Source: Bifidobacterium sp. B4142 (GTDB taxonomy: Bacteria > Actinomycetota > Actinomycetes > Actinomycetales > Bifidobacteriaceae). Taken from it: a stretch of 64,000 bases of DNA. Position numbers and translations under genes: made by a program. Positions within the stretch are counted from its first letter, which is position 1. Every line of letters starts with the position of its first letter. Positions 1 through 8,143 of the stretch are shown here, piece after piece. The stretch covers positions 372,001 through 436,000 of the forward strand of contig NZ_JAFNMJ010000001.1 in NCBI RefSeq assembly GCF_026537325.1, read 5' to 3'. The notes beneath the pieces were generated by a model, which worked only from the letters and a program-made list of their open reading frames with translations, was not told the origin of the DNA and did no database searches.

Positions 1-6
1 AAGCGG

Positions 7-1140
7 ATGAAGGTCAGCCAGGTCAGCCCGGATGAGTCGGGAATCGTCAGGTGGCCGGGAACCTTGGGGACCCGGCCCAGCGTGGTCACTATCGGTGTCT
101 TCGATGGCATGCATCGGGGTCATCAGGCCCTCCTGCGCCGGGTGGTAGAGTTCGCTGCCAAGGGCCAGGATTGGCCTATGGCTCTGGTCTTCGACCCCAG
201 TCCCAAACTGGTCCACAGCTATGCTGACAGCCATGACATGACTGAACCATCTTTAAGCCTGGTTCACCATGACCCTGACCAGATCATGCCGCTAGATGAG
301 CGCTTGCGGCTGATGGCCCAGCTGGGGCTGGAACAGGCTGTGGTGGTGCGGTACACGCTGGCCTTCGCTGCCAAATCCTATCGGTTCTTCCTCAAGCAGC
401 TTACCGAACAGCTGGCCATGCGCACGTTGGTCCTGGGCCGCGATGCGCAGATGGGCGCAGGGCGAATCGGCGATATCAAGGCCATTGGCGACCTGGCGGA
501 CACAGGACTGTTCGATTTGGAAGTCGTGGACGACCAGGGTCCAGGCGATTGCACCCTGCCTAACGCTGACAGCCTGGAGCGACATCGGGCAAGAGCCTGG
601 AGCAGCTCCCACCTTCGGCAGTTGATCCTTGACGGCGATGTGGATGCGGCCCTGGATATTCTGGGCCGGCCGCACATGGTCCAAGGCACGGTGGTCCATG
701 GGGAGCAGCGTGGTCGCCGCTTGGGCTTCCCGACTGCCAACCTTGCTCCCGACAGCCAGGGGATGATGCCCGCAGATGGAGTCTATGCAGGCTGGTTGGT
801 CGACCTGGGTCTGCCTACGGATCCCATGGCGACCTCGGAGTGCCGGGAGGGTCGGCTGGCTCAGGGCTCGCCTTGGCGGATGCCCGCCGCCATCTCCATC
901 GGCACCAAGGAGACCTTCCTGGCCCCAGGCGAGCAGATGCCGAGAATCCTGGAGGCCAATGCCGTCCGGCCGGATTGGGTGGACCTGTACGGTCACCGGG
1001 TACGAGTGGAGTTCCTCAGCCGTCTGCGCGGTCAGAGACGGTATGCGGGCGAGGAGCCGCTCAAACGACAGCTGGTCTTGGACGCCGATCGCACCCTGGA
1101 GCTGACCAAGGCTTCAGGAAAGGTGTTTTCCGCCAATTGA
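7..1140 (+). CDS. ribF: Bifunctional riboflavin kinase / FAD synthetase
   Basis: The enzyme phosphorylates riboflavin to FMN and adenylylates FMN to FAD in the cytoplasm. The N-terminal nucleotidyltransferase domain carries the HxGH-type motif FDGMHRGH at residues 32-39. The C-terminal riboflavin kinase domain starts near residue 225 with GRRLGFPTANL (about 236-246). At 377 residues it is slightly longer than typical family members; the kinase domain contains an insertion with many Met and Gly residues near 255-290. The ATG lies six bases from the window edge, so the upstream neighbour is not visible. It converges on the amino-acid ABC operon with only 21 bases between them. The call rests on both domains being intact. 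Confidence 0.96.
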   Translation: MKVSQVSPDESGIVRWPGTLGTRPSVVTIGVFDGMHRGHQALLRRVVEFAAKGQDWPMALVFDPSPKLVHSYADSHDMTEPSLSLVHHDPDQIMPLDERLRLMAQLGLEQAVVVRYTLAFAAKSYRFFLKQLTEQLAMRTLVLGRDAQMGAGRIGDIKAIGDLADTGLFDLEVVDDQGPGDCTLPNADSLERHRARAWSSSHLRQLILDGDVDAALDILGRPHMVQGTVVHGEQRGRRLGFPTANLAPDSQGMMPADGVYAGWLVDLGLPTDPMATSECREGRLAQGSPWRMPAAISIGTKETFLAPGEQMPRILEANAVRPDWVDLYGHRVRVEFLSRLRGQRRYAGEEPLKRQLVLDADRTLELTKASGKVFSAN

Positions 1141-1161
1141 AAGCTGAAGGTACTCGGGAAC

Positions 1162-1929
1162 TCACAGCCCTCGGAAGTGGCTGAAGAACTCCCTGGTGCG
1201 CGGATTCTCCGACTCGTCCATCACCTCTTGCGGCGTTCCGTTCTCAGCGATGACACCGTCCAGCAGCAGAACCACTCGGTTGGCTGCGTGATGGGCGAAA
1301 CTCATTTCGTGGGTGGCCATGAGTATGGTGGTGCCACCGGCAGTCAGCTCCGAGACCATGGCCAGGACCTCGCCCACCAGCATGGGGTCCAAGGCTGAGG
1401 TGATCTCATCCAGCAGGAGTAGTTCCGGGTCGGTCATCAGGGCCCGGACGATGGCCACCCGCTGCTGCTGGCCGCCGGAGAGCTGGTCGGGGTATGCTCC
1501 GGCCTTCTTCCTCATGCCGATCCGGTCCAGCAGTTCTAGGGCCCGCTCCCTGGCCTGGTCCTTGGGCATGCCGTGGACCTTGACGGCTCCCAGAGTCACA
1601 TTTTTCAGGACGTTCATGTGGGGGAAGAGGTTGAATTGTTGGAAGACCACGCCGATTCTGGCACGGCAGGCATCTTGGTCGATCCTGGGATCGGTGATGT
1701 CGGTGCCGCCCAGCCAGATCCTGCCGTCGTTGACGGTCTCCAGCAGGTTGATGCACTTCATCAGAGTGGACTTGCCTGACCCCGATGGGCCCAGCAGGGC
1801 CACGGTCTCATGAGGCATGATGGTCATGGAGATGCCGCGCAGAACCTTGTTGCCCCCAGGGTAGGTCTTACGTACATCCTCCAAACGGAGCACTGGCTGA
1901 TCCTGATCGGCGCCTGCCTGTTCGCTCAT
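1162..1929 (-). CDS. Polar amino-acid ABC transporter, ATP-binding subunit
   Basis: This is the GlnQ/HisP-type ATPase that powers uptake of a polar amino acid. Visible motifs are Walker A GPSGSGKS (47-54), the signature LSGGQQQR, Walker B LLLLDE and the switch His in ATHEM. The 255-residue length is normal. The start codon overlaps the stop of the permease gene by four bases (ATGA type), so the two are translationally coupled. The order SBP, permease, ATPase on the minus strand makes a complete single-permease importer. The substrate (glutamine, glutamate, cystine or other) cannot be told from sequence alone. Confidence 0.95.
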   Translation of the reverse strand: MSEQAGADQDQPVLRLEDVRKTYPGGNKVLRGISMTIMPHETVALLGPSGSGKSTLMKCINLLETVNDGRIWLGGTDITDPRIDQDACRARIGVVFQQFNLFPHMNVLKNVTLGAVKVHGMPKDQARERALELLDRIGMRKKAGAYPDQLSGGQQQRVAIVRALMTDPELLLLDEITSALDPMLVGEVLAMVSELTAGGTTILMATHEMSFAHHAANRVVLLLDGVIAENGTPQEVMDESENPRTREFFSHFRGL

Positions 1930-2783
1930 ACCATGCCTCCGCTCTGTTCGCGCTTGCGCAGCCGGTTGGAATACCAGTCGTTGAGAAGAATGAAGGGGAC
2001 CGAGGTGGCGATGAAGAGCACCGAGGCCACCACGTAGGGGGTGAAGTTGTAGGAGGTGGCCACGATGATCTGGGCCGCCCTGACCGCGTCGACCGCTCCT
2101 AGAACTGAAATCAGCCCCACGTCCTTCTGCATGGAGATGAAGTCGTTCATTAGTGCCGGAGCCACCTTGCGCAGGGCCTGGGGGATGACTACCAGACGCA
2201 TGGTCTGTCCCGAGGTCAAGCCCAGTGAACGCGCCGAGGCCCTCTGGGAGGGGCCGACGTCCTGGAAGCCGGCCCTCAGGACCTCGGCGATGTAGGCCGA
2301 ATAGGAGAGGATGATCGCCACGGTGCCCAGCAGGGCTGCCGGGATCCGGTTGAAGATGGCCAGACCAGGGATGCCGAAGCCGATCAGGTAGAGGACCACG
2401 ATCATGGGGATCCCCCTCATGATCGTGGTGTAGACCTGGGCCAGCACCCGTAGGGGGAAGAGCAGCGGGTTCCGGCTGGTGCGGATCATGGCCAGCAGGG
2501 TGCCCAGCAAGGCCACGCCGATGACCGCGAAGAAGAGGACCTCCAGATTGAGCCAGAGTCCCCGAAGGACCTTGGGGAAGGCTTGGGCGAAGTAAGCGCC
2601 GGAGAAAAACGACTGCTTGACCCGGGGCCAGCCAGGTGAGGCGTGCAGCCCCAGAGCAATCAGCAGGGCCAGTACAAGCGTGCTGGCGATGCTGACCGCC
2701 ACTGAGCGCAGATTCTGCCGACGACCGTAGCGTTCCCGTTCCCGTTGAATATCGCTGACCGCGTCTTGTGCCGAGGTGGCCAT
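1926..2783 (-). CDS. Polar amino-acid ABC transporter, permease subunit
   Basis: An inner-membrane permease of the HisM/GlnP family, 285 residues. The cytoplasmic N-terminus is long (about 30 residues, rich in Arg and Glu). A first membrane segment follows at about 30-48 and at least five more lie further on. The EAA-type coupling loop is seen around QALRKVAPALMNDF, followed by the family-typical KDVGLISVLGAVD. It lies 25 bases downstream of the binding-protein gene and overlaps the ATPase gene. As the only permease gene it probably works as a homodimer. Confidence 0.94.
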   Translation of the reverse strand: MATSAQDAVSDIQRERERYGRRQNLRSVAVSIASTLVLALLIALGLHASPGWPRVKQSFFSGAYFAQAFPKVLRGLWLNLEVLFFAVIGVALLGTLLAMIRTSRNPLLFPLRVLAQVYTTIMRGIPMIVVLYLIGFGIPGLAIFNRIPAALLGTVAIILSYSAYIAEVLRAGFQDVGPSQRASARSLGLTSGQTMRLVVIPQALRKVAPALMNDFISMQKDVGLISVLGAVDAVRAAQIIVATSYNFTPYVVASVLFIATSVPFILLNDWYSNRLRKREQSGGMV

Positions 2784-2808
2784 GAACGACTAGGTTTCCT
2801 TTCTTCTC

Positions 2809-3672
2809 TCAGCCCAGGGTAGGCAGGGAGGTGTAGACATGCAGCCACTGGTTCTGCAGCTTGTCCAAGGTTCCATCCTTCTTCAGGGTGGTGACAGCCT
2901 TGGAAGCAACCGGGGTCAGTGTGGAGCCTTTGGGCAGGACTATGCCCATGCCCTCCGGGTCCTGCGAACCCTTGATCTGCCCGAGGATCTTGGCGTTCTT
3001 GACCTGCCCGGAATCGACCATGGTCACAGCTGAGGGGGTGTCCACGACAAGCGCGTCGATCTGGTTGGTGTCCAAGGCCTGGGACGAGGCCACATCGTCA
3101 TTGAAGGTGTCGATGTCAGGCTTGACCAGCTTGTGGGCCATCTCGTAGGAGGTGGAGCCGACCATGGCCCCTATCTTGGCGTCCTTGATCTGGGCAAGGG
3201 AGGTGGCAGAAGCGTATGGGGAGTTTTTTCTGGCGACCAGCGACTGGGTGGAGTTGTAGTAGCTGGGAGTGAAGTCCACAGCCTGTCGACGTTCCGGTGT
3301 GATGGAGAACTGCTGGATGTTCAGGTCGTAGTCCTTGCTTCCCGGGGCGATGGCGGCATCGAAGGTGGTCCTGATCCAGGTGACGTGCGCCTTGTCGAAT
3401 CCCATTTTCTCCGCTACTGCATAGGCAACGGCTGCCTCGTAGCCCTTGCCGGATTCGGGCTTGTTGTCCTGCACGTAGGGGGCGTAGGCCGGGTCTCCAG
3501 TGGCAATGGTCAGGGTGCCAGGTTTGATGGTCTGCTGGGTGATGTCCTGCTTGGCCGCTGACTGCCCACTGCTGCTCGACGAGGAGCCGCAGGCCGCGCC
3601 GACCATGAGCGTGACTGTCGTGAGTACGGCCGCCGTCAGCCTGCGTAAGGTTTTCCTGGTGAAGATGGTCAT
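2809..3672 (-). CDS. Amino-acid ABC transporter substrate-binding lipoprotein
   Basis: An extracytoplasmic family 3 solute-binding protein of 287 residues. The N-terminus has a basic stretch, a hydrophobic core and a lipobox ending VGAAC, followed by a Ser-rich linker, so it should be a diacylglyceryl-anchored lipoprotein. Periplasmic-binding-protein features include GSTSYEMAHKL and the two-lobed pattern DALVVDTPSA. It is the first gene of the three-gene importer operon. The start is supported by an upstream GAGGAG ribosome-binding sequence on the minus strand. Ligand specificity is unknown. Confidence 0.93.
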   Translation of the reverse strand: MTIFTRKTLRRLTAAVLTTVTLMVGAACGSSSSSSGQSAAKQDITQQTIKPGTLTIATGDPAYAPYVQDNKPESGKGYEAAVAYAVAEKMGFDKAHVTWIRTTFDAAIAPGSKDYDLNIQQFSITPERRQAVDFTPSYYNSTQSLVARKNSPYASATSLAQIKDAKIGAMVGSTSYEMAHKLVKPDIDTFNDDVASSQALDTNQIDALVVDTPSAVTMVDSGQVKNAKILGQIKGSQDPEGMGIVLPKGSTLTPVASKAVTTLKKDGTLDKLQNQWLHVYTSLPTLG

Positions 3673-3792
3673 GCTGATCTGCTCCTCGTGACGATGGGTG
3701 TCGGTCTTCCAGCGACTCCATCCTAGTCTGGCAGGTTAACGAGTCTGCAGGTGAGCGCCATAGGGTGCGATAGGGCCCTGCGGCCACCGGGC

Positions 3793-5202
3793 TCAGACCA
3801 GCCCCAGGGCGTCCAGTGCCTCGGCCAGATAGTTGACCTCGACCACTTCCAGTCCCTGGATGGGCTTTCGGGCTCCTGAATGCCGGTCGGGCGGGACCAG
3901 TGCCCGGGTGAATCCCAGTCGAGTGGCCTCCTGCAGCCGGTGATTGAGTTGAGGCACTGGTCTGACCTGTCCGGTCAGCGATATCTCGCCCATGGCACAG
4001 GTCGTGCGCTGGATGGGTCGGGACTTGGCTGCACTGGCCAGGGCGGCCACGATGGCCAGATCACATCCGGGTTCCTTGGCCAGCCCGCCGGCGATGGTGG
4101 ACACATACAGGTCCCGTGTCAGCAGGTTGACGCGACCGTGGCGGTAGAGCACCGCAGCTAGCATGGCCAGACGGTTGGCATCGATCCCGTTGGTGTTGCG
4201 CCTGGGCGTGGGCAGGACAGACGAAGTAACCAAGGCCTGGATCTCGATGGGCAGGCTGCGGTGGCCGTCCAAGGTGAAGGTCACACAGGTGCCCTCAACC
4301 TCTTGCCCGGTCGTGGACAGGAAGAGCCCAGTGGGATCGCTGACCTCCTCAATGCCCTGCTCGCCCATGTCGAAGCAGCCAACCTCGTCGGTGGGGCCGA
4401 AACGGTTCTTGACGGCTCTCAACAGGCGTAACGCGGTCTGGGAATCGCCCTCGAACTGGCAGACCACATCGACCAGATGCTCCAGGGTCCGCGGCCCGGC
4501 GATGGAGCCGTCCTTGGTCACGTGGCCAACCAGGAGGATGGGGATGTCGTGCGATTTGGCCATGTCGATCAGGCTGATGGCCACCTCGCGTACCTGGGTG
4601 GAGCCCCCGGAGATGCCGTCAACCTGGCTGGAGACTATGGTCTGGGCGGAGTCCACAATGGCCAGTGTCGGCTTCTCGCGCTCGATCAGCCCAAGCACCG
4701 TGGCAAGGTCGGTCGTCGAAGCCAGCAATAGTGGGTCCTTGAGCGCTCCCACCCGACTGGCCCGCATCCGCACCTGGGCCTGGGACTCCTCGCCTGACAG
4801 ATAGAGCACCTTGCCTTTTCCGCCTCCCCGGTCGGCCACGCGGCCGGCGGTCTCCAGCAGGAGGGTGGACTTGCCTATGCCCGGCTCGCCGGCCAATAGG
4901 ATGACTGACCCGGGCACGATGCCTCCGCCCAGGACCCGGTCGAATTCCTCGAATCCTGTGGGAATGCGCTTTACCTGGTCCGTGCCTACCCGGGTGATGG
5001 GCCGGGCCAGGCCTTTCTTAGGGGGCGCAGGTGCCGTATGGCTGCCGCCGGAGGTGGACAGACCCCCGCCTGCACCTACGAGACGGGCTTCATGGAATTC
5101 CTCGATCGTTCCCCACTGGCCGCATTCCGGGCAGCGTCCGAACCATTTGCCGCCGGTCCATCCGCACTCCGTGCACACATATTGCGTCGTCGTCTTGGCC
5201 AT
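3793..5202 (-). CDS. radA: DNA repair protein RadA (branch-migration ATPase)
   Basis: RadA drives branch migration of recombination intermediates and helps RecA-mediated repair. All family parts are present in 469 residues: a four-cysteine zinc finger (C10, C13, C24, C27), a RecA-like ATPase with Walker A GEPGIGKST near residue 105, the RadA-specific KNRFG motif, and a C-terminal Lon-protease-like domain. A Gly/Ser/Pro-rich linker at about 44-62 separates the finger from the ATPase. It is transcribed away from the membrane-protein gene at 5293, so 5203-5292 should hold both promoters. Confidence 0.97.
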   Translation of the reverse strand: MAKTTTQYVCTECGWTGGKWFGRCPECGQWGTIEEFHEARLVGAGGGLSTSGGSHTAPAPPKKGLARPITRVGTDQVKRIPTGFEEFDRVLGGGIVPGSVILLAGEPGIGKSTLLLETAGRVADRGGGKGKVLYLSGEESQAQVRMRASRVGALKDPLLLASTTDLATVLGLIEREKPTLAIVDSAQTIVSSQVDGISGGSTQVREVAISLIDMAKSHDIPILLVGHVTKDGSIAGPRTLEHLVDVVCQFEGDSQTALRLLRAVKNRFGPTDEVGCFDMGEQGIEEVSDPTGLFLSTTGQEVEGTCVTFTLDGHRSLPIEIQALVTSSVLPTPRRNTNGIDANRLAMLAAVLYRHGRVNLLTRDLYVSTIAGGLAKEPGCDLAIVAALASAAKSRPIQRTTCAMGEISLTGQVRPVPQLNHRLQEATRLGFTRALVPPDRHSGARKPIQGLEVVEVNYLAEALDALGLV

Positions 5203-5292
5203 ACCTGCACGCTATCGGGATTCAGGGACGATGAGCTGGGCTTTTACGGCATCTTCGCAGTGCCGACACCCTGCCCATGAGAGAATGGAGAC

Positions 5293-5946
5293 ATGGCTGA
5301 CAATCCTTCTGCATCCGTGTCCTCTTCCTCTGACTCCTCCGCGCATGCCAGGCAGCGCCGTCGACGGATCGGTCTGGTCATCGCCCTTGCAGCGGTGGTC
5401 GTCCTAGTGCTTCTATCGGCCTTCGTCTGGCCTCACTGGGCGGTGCGCAGCCAAGAGTCCGTCACCCAGGACTCGGCTTCCGCTTCCTCTCAACCCCCGC
5501 AAGCCAGCAGCCCCAAGGCCACGGCGGCGCCCCTTCCTGATTCGGCTTCCGAGTTGCTCAAGGCCATGCCTGATACGGTGGGCGAGTTCGCCCGCGTCAA
5601 AGCGGATTCTGACAGCGAATGGAGCACCCGTACGCCTATCGAGGAGTACAACCTGGTCTACTCCACCGGCAGGTCGGGCGGGGATGTGAGCCTCCACCTG
5701 GCTCAGTGGTCCAGGAGCGAAGATGCCAAGGCGCTCTATGACAGCCAGTCCACGGGCATGTCCGGCAAGGAGCTGGCCTCGGGCAATGTTCGCAGCGGCG
5801 GCACGGTCACCGGATCCTACCTGGAGAAGGCGGATGGCAGCGACGAGCACAAGGCATTGGTCATCTGGCAGAATGATACGGTGGTCTTCCGCGCTCAGGG
5901 CCAGCGGGCTGCACTGGAGGCTTTCTACAAGGCCTTTCCGCTCTAG
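5293..5946 (+). CDS. Single-pass membrane-anchored extracytoplasmic protein, unknown function
   Basis: 217 residues with a Ser-rich cytoplasmic N-terminus (about 1-18), an Arg-rich positive patch, one transmembrane segment (about 26-46) and then a Ser/Gln/Pro linker typical of wall-spanning stalks. The C-terminal 130 residues form a compact mixed domain. It contains VGEFARVKAD, a Tyr-rich strand and a final hydrophobic helix. No enzyme motif is recognised. Its placement between radA and the bS22 gene gives no functional hint. It is probably an actinobacterial surface protein. Confidence 0.8.
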   Translation: MADNPSASVSSSSDSSAHARQRRRRIGLVIALAAVVVLVLLSAFVWPHWAVRSQESVTQDSASASSQPPQASSPKATAAPLPDSASELLKAMPDTVGEFARVKADSDSEWSTRTPIEEYNLVYSTGRSGGDVSLHLAQWSRSEDAKALYDSQSTGMSGKELASGNVRSGGTVTGSYLEKADGSDEHKALVIWQNDTVVFRAQGQRAALEAFYKAFPL

Positions 5947-6013
5947 TCGTCCCGTAAGCGGTGTAGAATAAGCAAGTTGGACACTTCCAGGTAACTAAGG
6001 ATCGGAGGCTCGG

Positions 6014-6103
6014 ATGGGTTCTGTCATCAAGAAGCGCCGCAAGCGGATGAGCAAGAAGAAGCACCGCAAACTGCTGCGCAAGACTCGTCACCAGCGCAAG
6101 TAG
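6014..6103 (+). CDS. Small ribosomal protein bS22-type (AURKAIP1/COX24 domain), 29 residues
   Basis: A very short, extremely basic gene starting MGSVIKKRRKRMSKKKHRKL and ending RKTRHQRK. This is the conserved actinobacterial mini-protein now known as ribosomal protein bS22 in mycobacterial 30S structures. It is preceded by a good ribosome-binding site (GGAGG at 6005-6009) and followed by a strong hairpin at 6132-6166, so it is a complete single-gene unit. The C-terminus is a few residues shorter than the mycobacterial version as I recall it. It is easily missed by gene finders with length cut-offs. Confidence 0.93.
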   Translation: MGSVIKKRRKRMSKKKHRKLLRKTRHQRK

Positions 6104-6131
6104 CTTTATGACTTTGGCCCTCAGGGCCGAC

Positions 6132-6166
6132 GAAGCCCCCCGCATCGAATGGACGCAGGGGGCTTC
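6132..6166 (+). terminator. Hairpin terminator after the bS22 gene
   Basis: Inverted repeat with left arm GAAGCCCCCCGC and right arm GCAGGGGGCTTC, one mismatch and a short loop. It lies 29 bases after the stop codon. The T-tract is weak, so termination efficiency is inferred. Confidence 0.7.
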
Positions 6167-6236
6167 ATGCATATCATCGCCGGTCATCGTGGCCAGCCGG
6201 ATACTTCCAGCCAGGATGCGGGATGATAACTGATGC

Positions 6237-6935
6237 TCACTTGTTGGCGTTGGTCATGACCCGGGGCCCGTTGGGATCGCCCACGATGACCGTGTCGACC
6301 ATGTTGAGGAAGAGGCCGTGTTCAACGACTCCCACGGTGGTGATCAGGTCTTGGGCCAGATCCTGTGGGTGATCAATCCGCTCCAGATGCAGATCAATGA
6401 TGTGGTTGTGCTCGTCTGTCAGAACCGGCTGCCCTTGGCCGTCCATCCGCAGGACAGGGTTATAGCCGCGTTCCTTAAAGCGATCCAGGACGTGGCGCTC
6501 GCCGAAGGGGATGACCTCCACGGGCAGGGGGAAGCGGCCGATGGTGTCGACCACCTTGGACTCGTCCACGATCCAGACGATCCTTCGAGAGTTGACGGCC
6601 ACGATTTTCTCCCAGAGCAGGGCTGCGCCGCCGCCCTTGATGCCGTTGAAGTCCCTGTCGACCTCGTCGGCCCCGTCGATGGTGACATCGATGTGATCCA
6701 CCTGGTCGATGTCGACGATGCGGATTCCATAGCCTTCAGCCTGTTCCTTGGTCCGCCGGGAGGTGGTCACGCCGGTGAACTCCAAACCCTCTTCCTTGAC
6801 GCGCCGTCCCAGTTCATCCACGAAGAACCGAACCGTGGATCCGGTGCCCAGCCCGGCGGTCATGCCGTTCTCGACCAGCTTGGCTGCTTCGATGCCGGCG
6901 GCCTTCTTCAGTCTGTCCTGCTCGGTCTTGTCCAT
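6237..6935 (-). CDS. rpiA: Ribose-5-phosphate isomerase A
   Basis: It interconverts ribose 5-phosphate and ribulose 5-phosphate, which feeds the bifid shunt and nucleotide synthesis. Phosphate-binding GLGTGSTV lies near residues 29-36. The catalytic block DGADEVD and the KGGGAALLWEK segment are intact. The 232-residue length is normal. An upstream GGAGCG ribosome-binding sequence precedes the ATG. It is monocistronic between the bS22 unit and the RNase HI gene. Confidence 0.96.
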   Translation of the reverse strand: MDKTEQDRLKKAAGIEAAKLVENGMTAGLGTGSTVRFFVDELGRRVKEEGLEFTGVTTSRRTKEQAEGYGIRIVDIDQVDHIDVTIDGADEVDRDFNGIKGGGAALLWEKIVAVNSRRIVWIVDESKVVDTIGRFPLPVEVIPFGERHVLDRFKERGYNPVLRMDGQGQPVLTDEHNHIIDLHLERIDHPQDLAQDLITTVGVVEHGLFLNMVDTVIVGDPNGPRVMTNANK

Positions 6936-7041
6936 ACACGCTCCTTCATGCCCGCATGCGCTTAACAGCTGATGTCTGCGGGTCTTGTTGGTTCAGGTTC
7001 ACTTCAGTTTAGACGATGGCCCCTGACGGTCCAGAAGCCGC

Positions 7042-8061
7042 TTAATCCTCCACTTCGATGGCATGCAGGCGGAAAGGCGCCTCCTGGATGGTCACGAAGC
7101 CGTCAGGGTCAATGTCCGCATCTATATCGATGCTGCCGACGATATGCAGGTCCTGTCCCGTGAACATGCTGCTGCCGGAAGGAGGCGGCGTGATGCGGAT
7201 GCGACCGCTGGCTCTCAGTCCCCGGGCCCCGGAGTCCTTGGTCTCCTGGTCAACTGCATCGGCGTCCGAGGTGCCCTTGAAAGCCGGCCCGAGTTCGTCT
7301 TCCTGACCATCGGTTAAGTCGGGGTCGGGCATGCCATTGATGGCCTCGGGCTTCGCATCATCGTCTGCATCAGCTGTTGCTTCTACAGATTCGGCCTGCT
7401 CGGGATCCACAGCCTGGGACTCGACGGCGGTTTCGGCTAGATCTTTCTGCTCTTCCTGGTCCAGGCGAACCTTCTTGCGGCCCAGCTCGTCCAGAACTCG
7501 GGGTCCTGCGTCCAGCTCCTCCTTGACTGCGGGCGGTACCTGCGTGCCCTTGGCATAGGGGGAGGCCAGCAGCGAACGCCAGCCTTCGATAGGAAGACAG
7601 CCTTCCCGGTCGCCCTTGCCTGCAGCTGTGGCGTAGCCGCGGGCCAGGGTGTCCACTTTTTCGTTGAATGTGTTGCCGGCGTGGCCCTTGACCCAGACAA
7701 ACCTGACCGATCCCGCCCGTGCCTGGATCGCCTGGTCGATGGCTTCAATAAGCGGGCGGTTCTTGACCGGCTTGCCCTGGGAGTTCTTCCACCCTTTCTT
7801 CCTCCACCCGGGCACCCAGGTGGTGGAGCAGTTGATGGCGTATTGGGAGTCGGTTTCGATGACCAGCGGGCGCTCGCCTGGGTGGGCGCGCAGGGCCTGC
7901 AGCACGGCGCACAGTTCGCCAATCTGATTGGTGCCGTTGCTGGCGCCGCCTGCATCTGCGTCGCCGCCCTGGTGATCGGCCCAAGCCCAACCCATGGGGC
8001 CATTGGGATTGCTCAGTGCACTGCCGTCGGTGGAGACGACCAGATTCTTGTCATTGGTCAT
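7042..8061 (-). CDS. Ribonuclease HI with acidic C-terminal extension
   Basis: The first 145 residues are a type 1 RNase H that cleaves RNA in RNA-DNA hybrids. The catalytic carboxylates are visible as D12, E49, D71 and D137, with H127 in KGHAG. The protein then runs on to 339 residues. A linker (about 150-175) is followed by a long Asp/Glu-rich stretch (about 185-280). A conserved-looking beta-rich end (about 290-339) contains GQDLHIVGSIDIDADI. The tail is not part of the classical enzyme (about 155 residues). It may mediate a protein contact or bind basic partners; this is inference. Confidence 0.9.
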   Translation of the reverse strand: MTNDKNLVVSTDGSALSNPNGPMGWAWADHQGGDADAGGASNGTNQIGELCAVLQALRAHPGERPLVIETDSQYAINCSTTWVPGWRKKGWKNSQGKPVKNRPLIEAIDQAIQARAGSVRFVWVKGHAGNTFNEKVDTLARGYATAAGKGDREGCLPIEGWRSLLASPYAKGTQVPPAVKEELDAGPRVLDELGRKKVRLDQEEQKDLAETAVESQAVDPEQAESVEATADADDDAKPEAINGMPDPDLTDGQEDELGPAFKGTSDADAVDQETKDSGARGLRASGRIRITPPPSGSSMFTGQDLHIVGSIDIDADIDPDGFVTIQEAPFRLHAIEVED

Positions 8062-8089
8062 AGTTTCAGTTTAAACAGGAAAATAGAGA

Positions 8090-8131
8090 ACCCCCGCCCC
8101 AGCGATGACTGTCGCGGAGGAGGGCAGGGGT
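8090..8131 (-). terminator. Hairpin terminator downstream of pgm
   Basis: On the minus strand the arms ACCCCTGCCC and GGGCGGGGGT pair with one mismatch. A nested GCGA/TCGC stem lies inside and the T-rich stretch TTCTCTATTTT follows. It separates pgm from the RNase HI gene. Confidence 0.7.
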
Positions 8132-8143
8132 CTTGTCTGAAGC

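Noticed and set aside
292-996. A 234-residue minus-strand reading frame inside ribF
   Set aside because: It lies entirely opposite a clear gene and shows no motif; it is a high-GC shadow frame.
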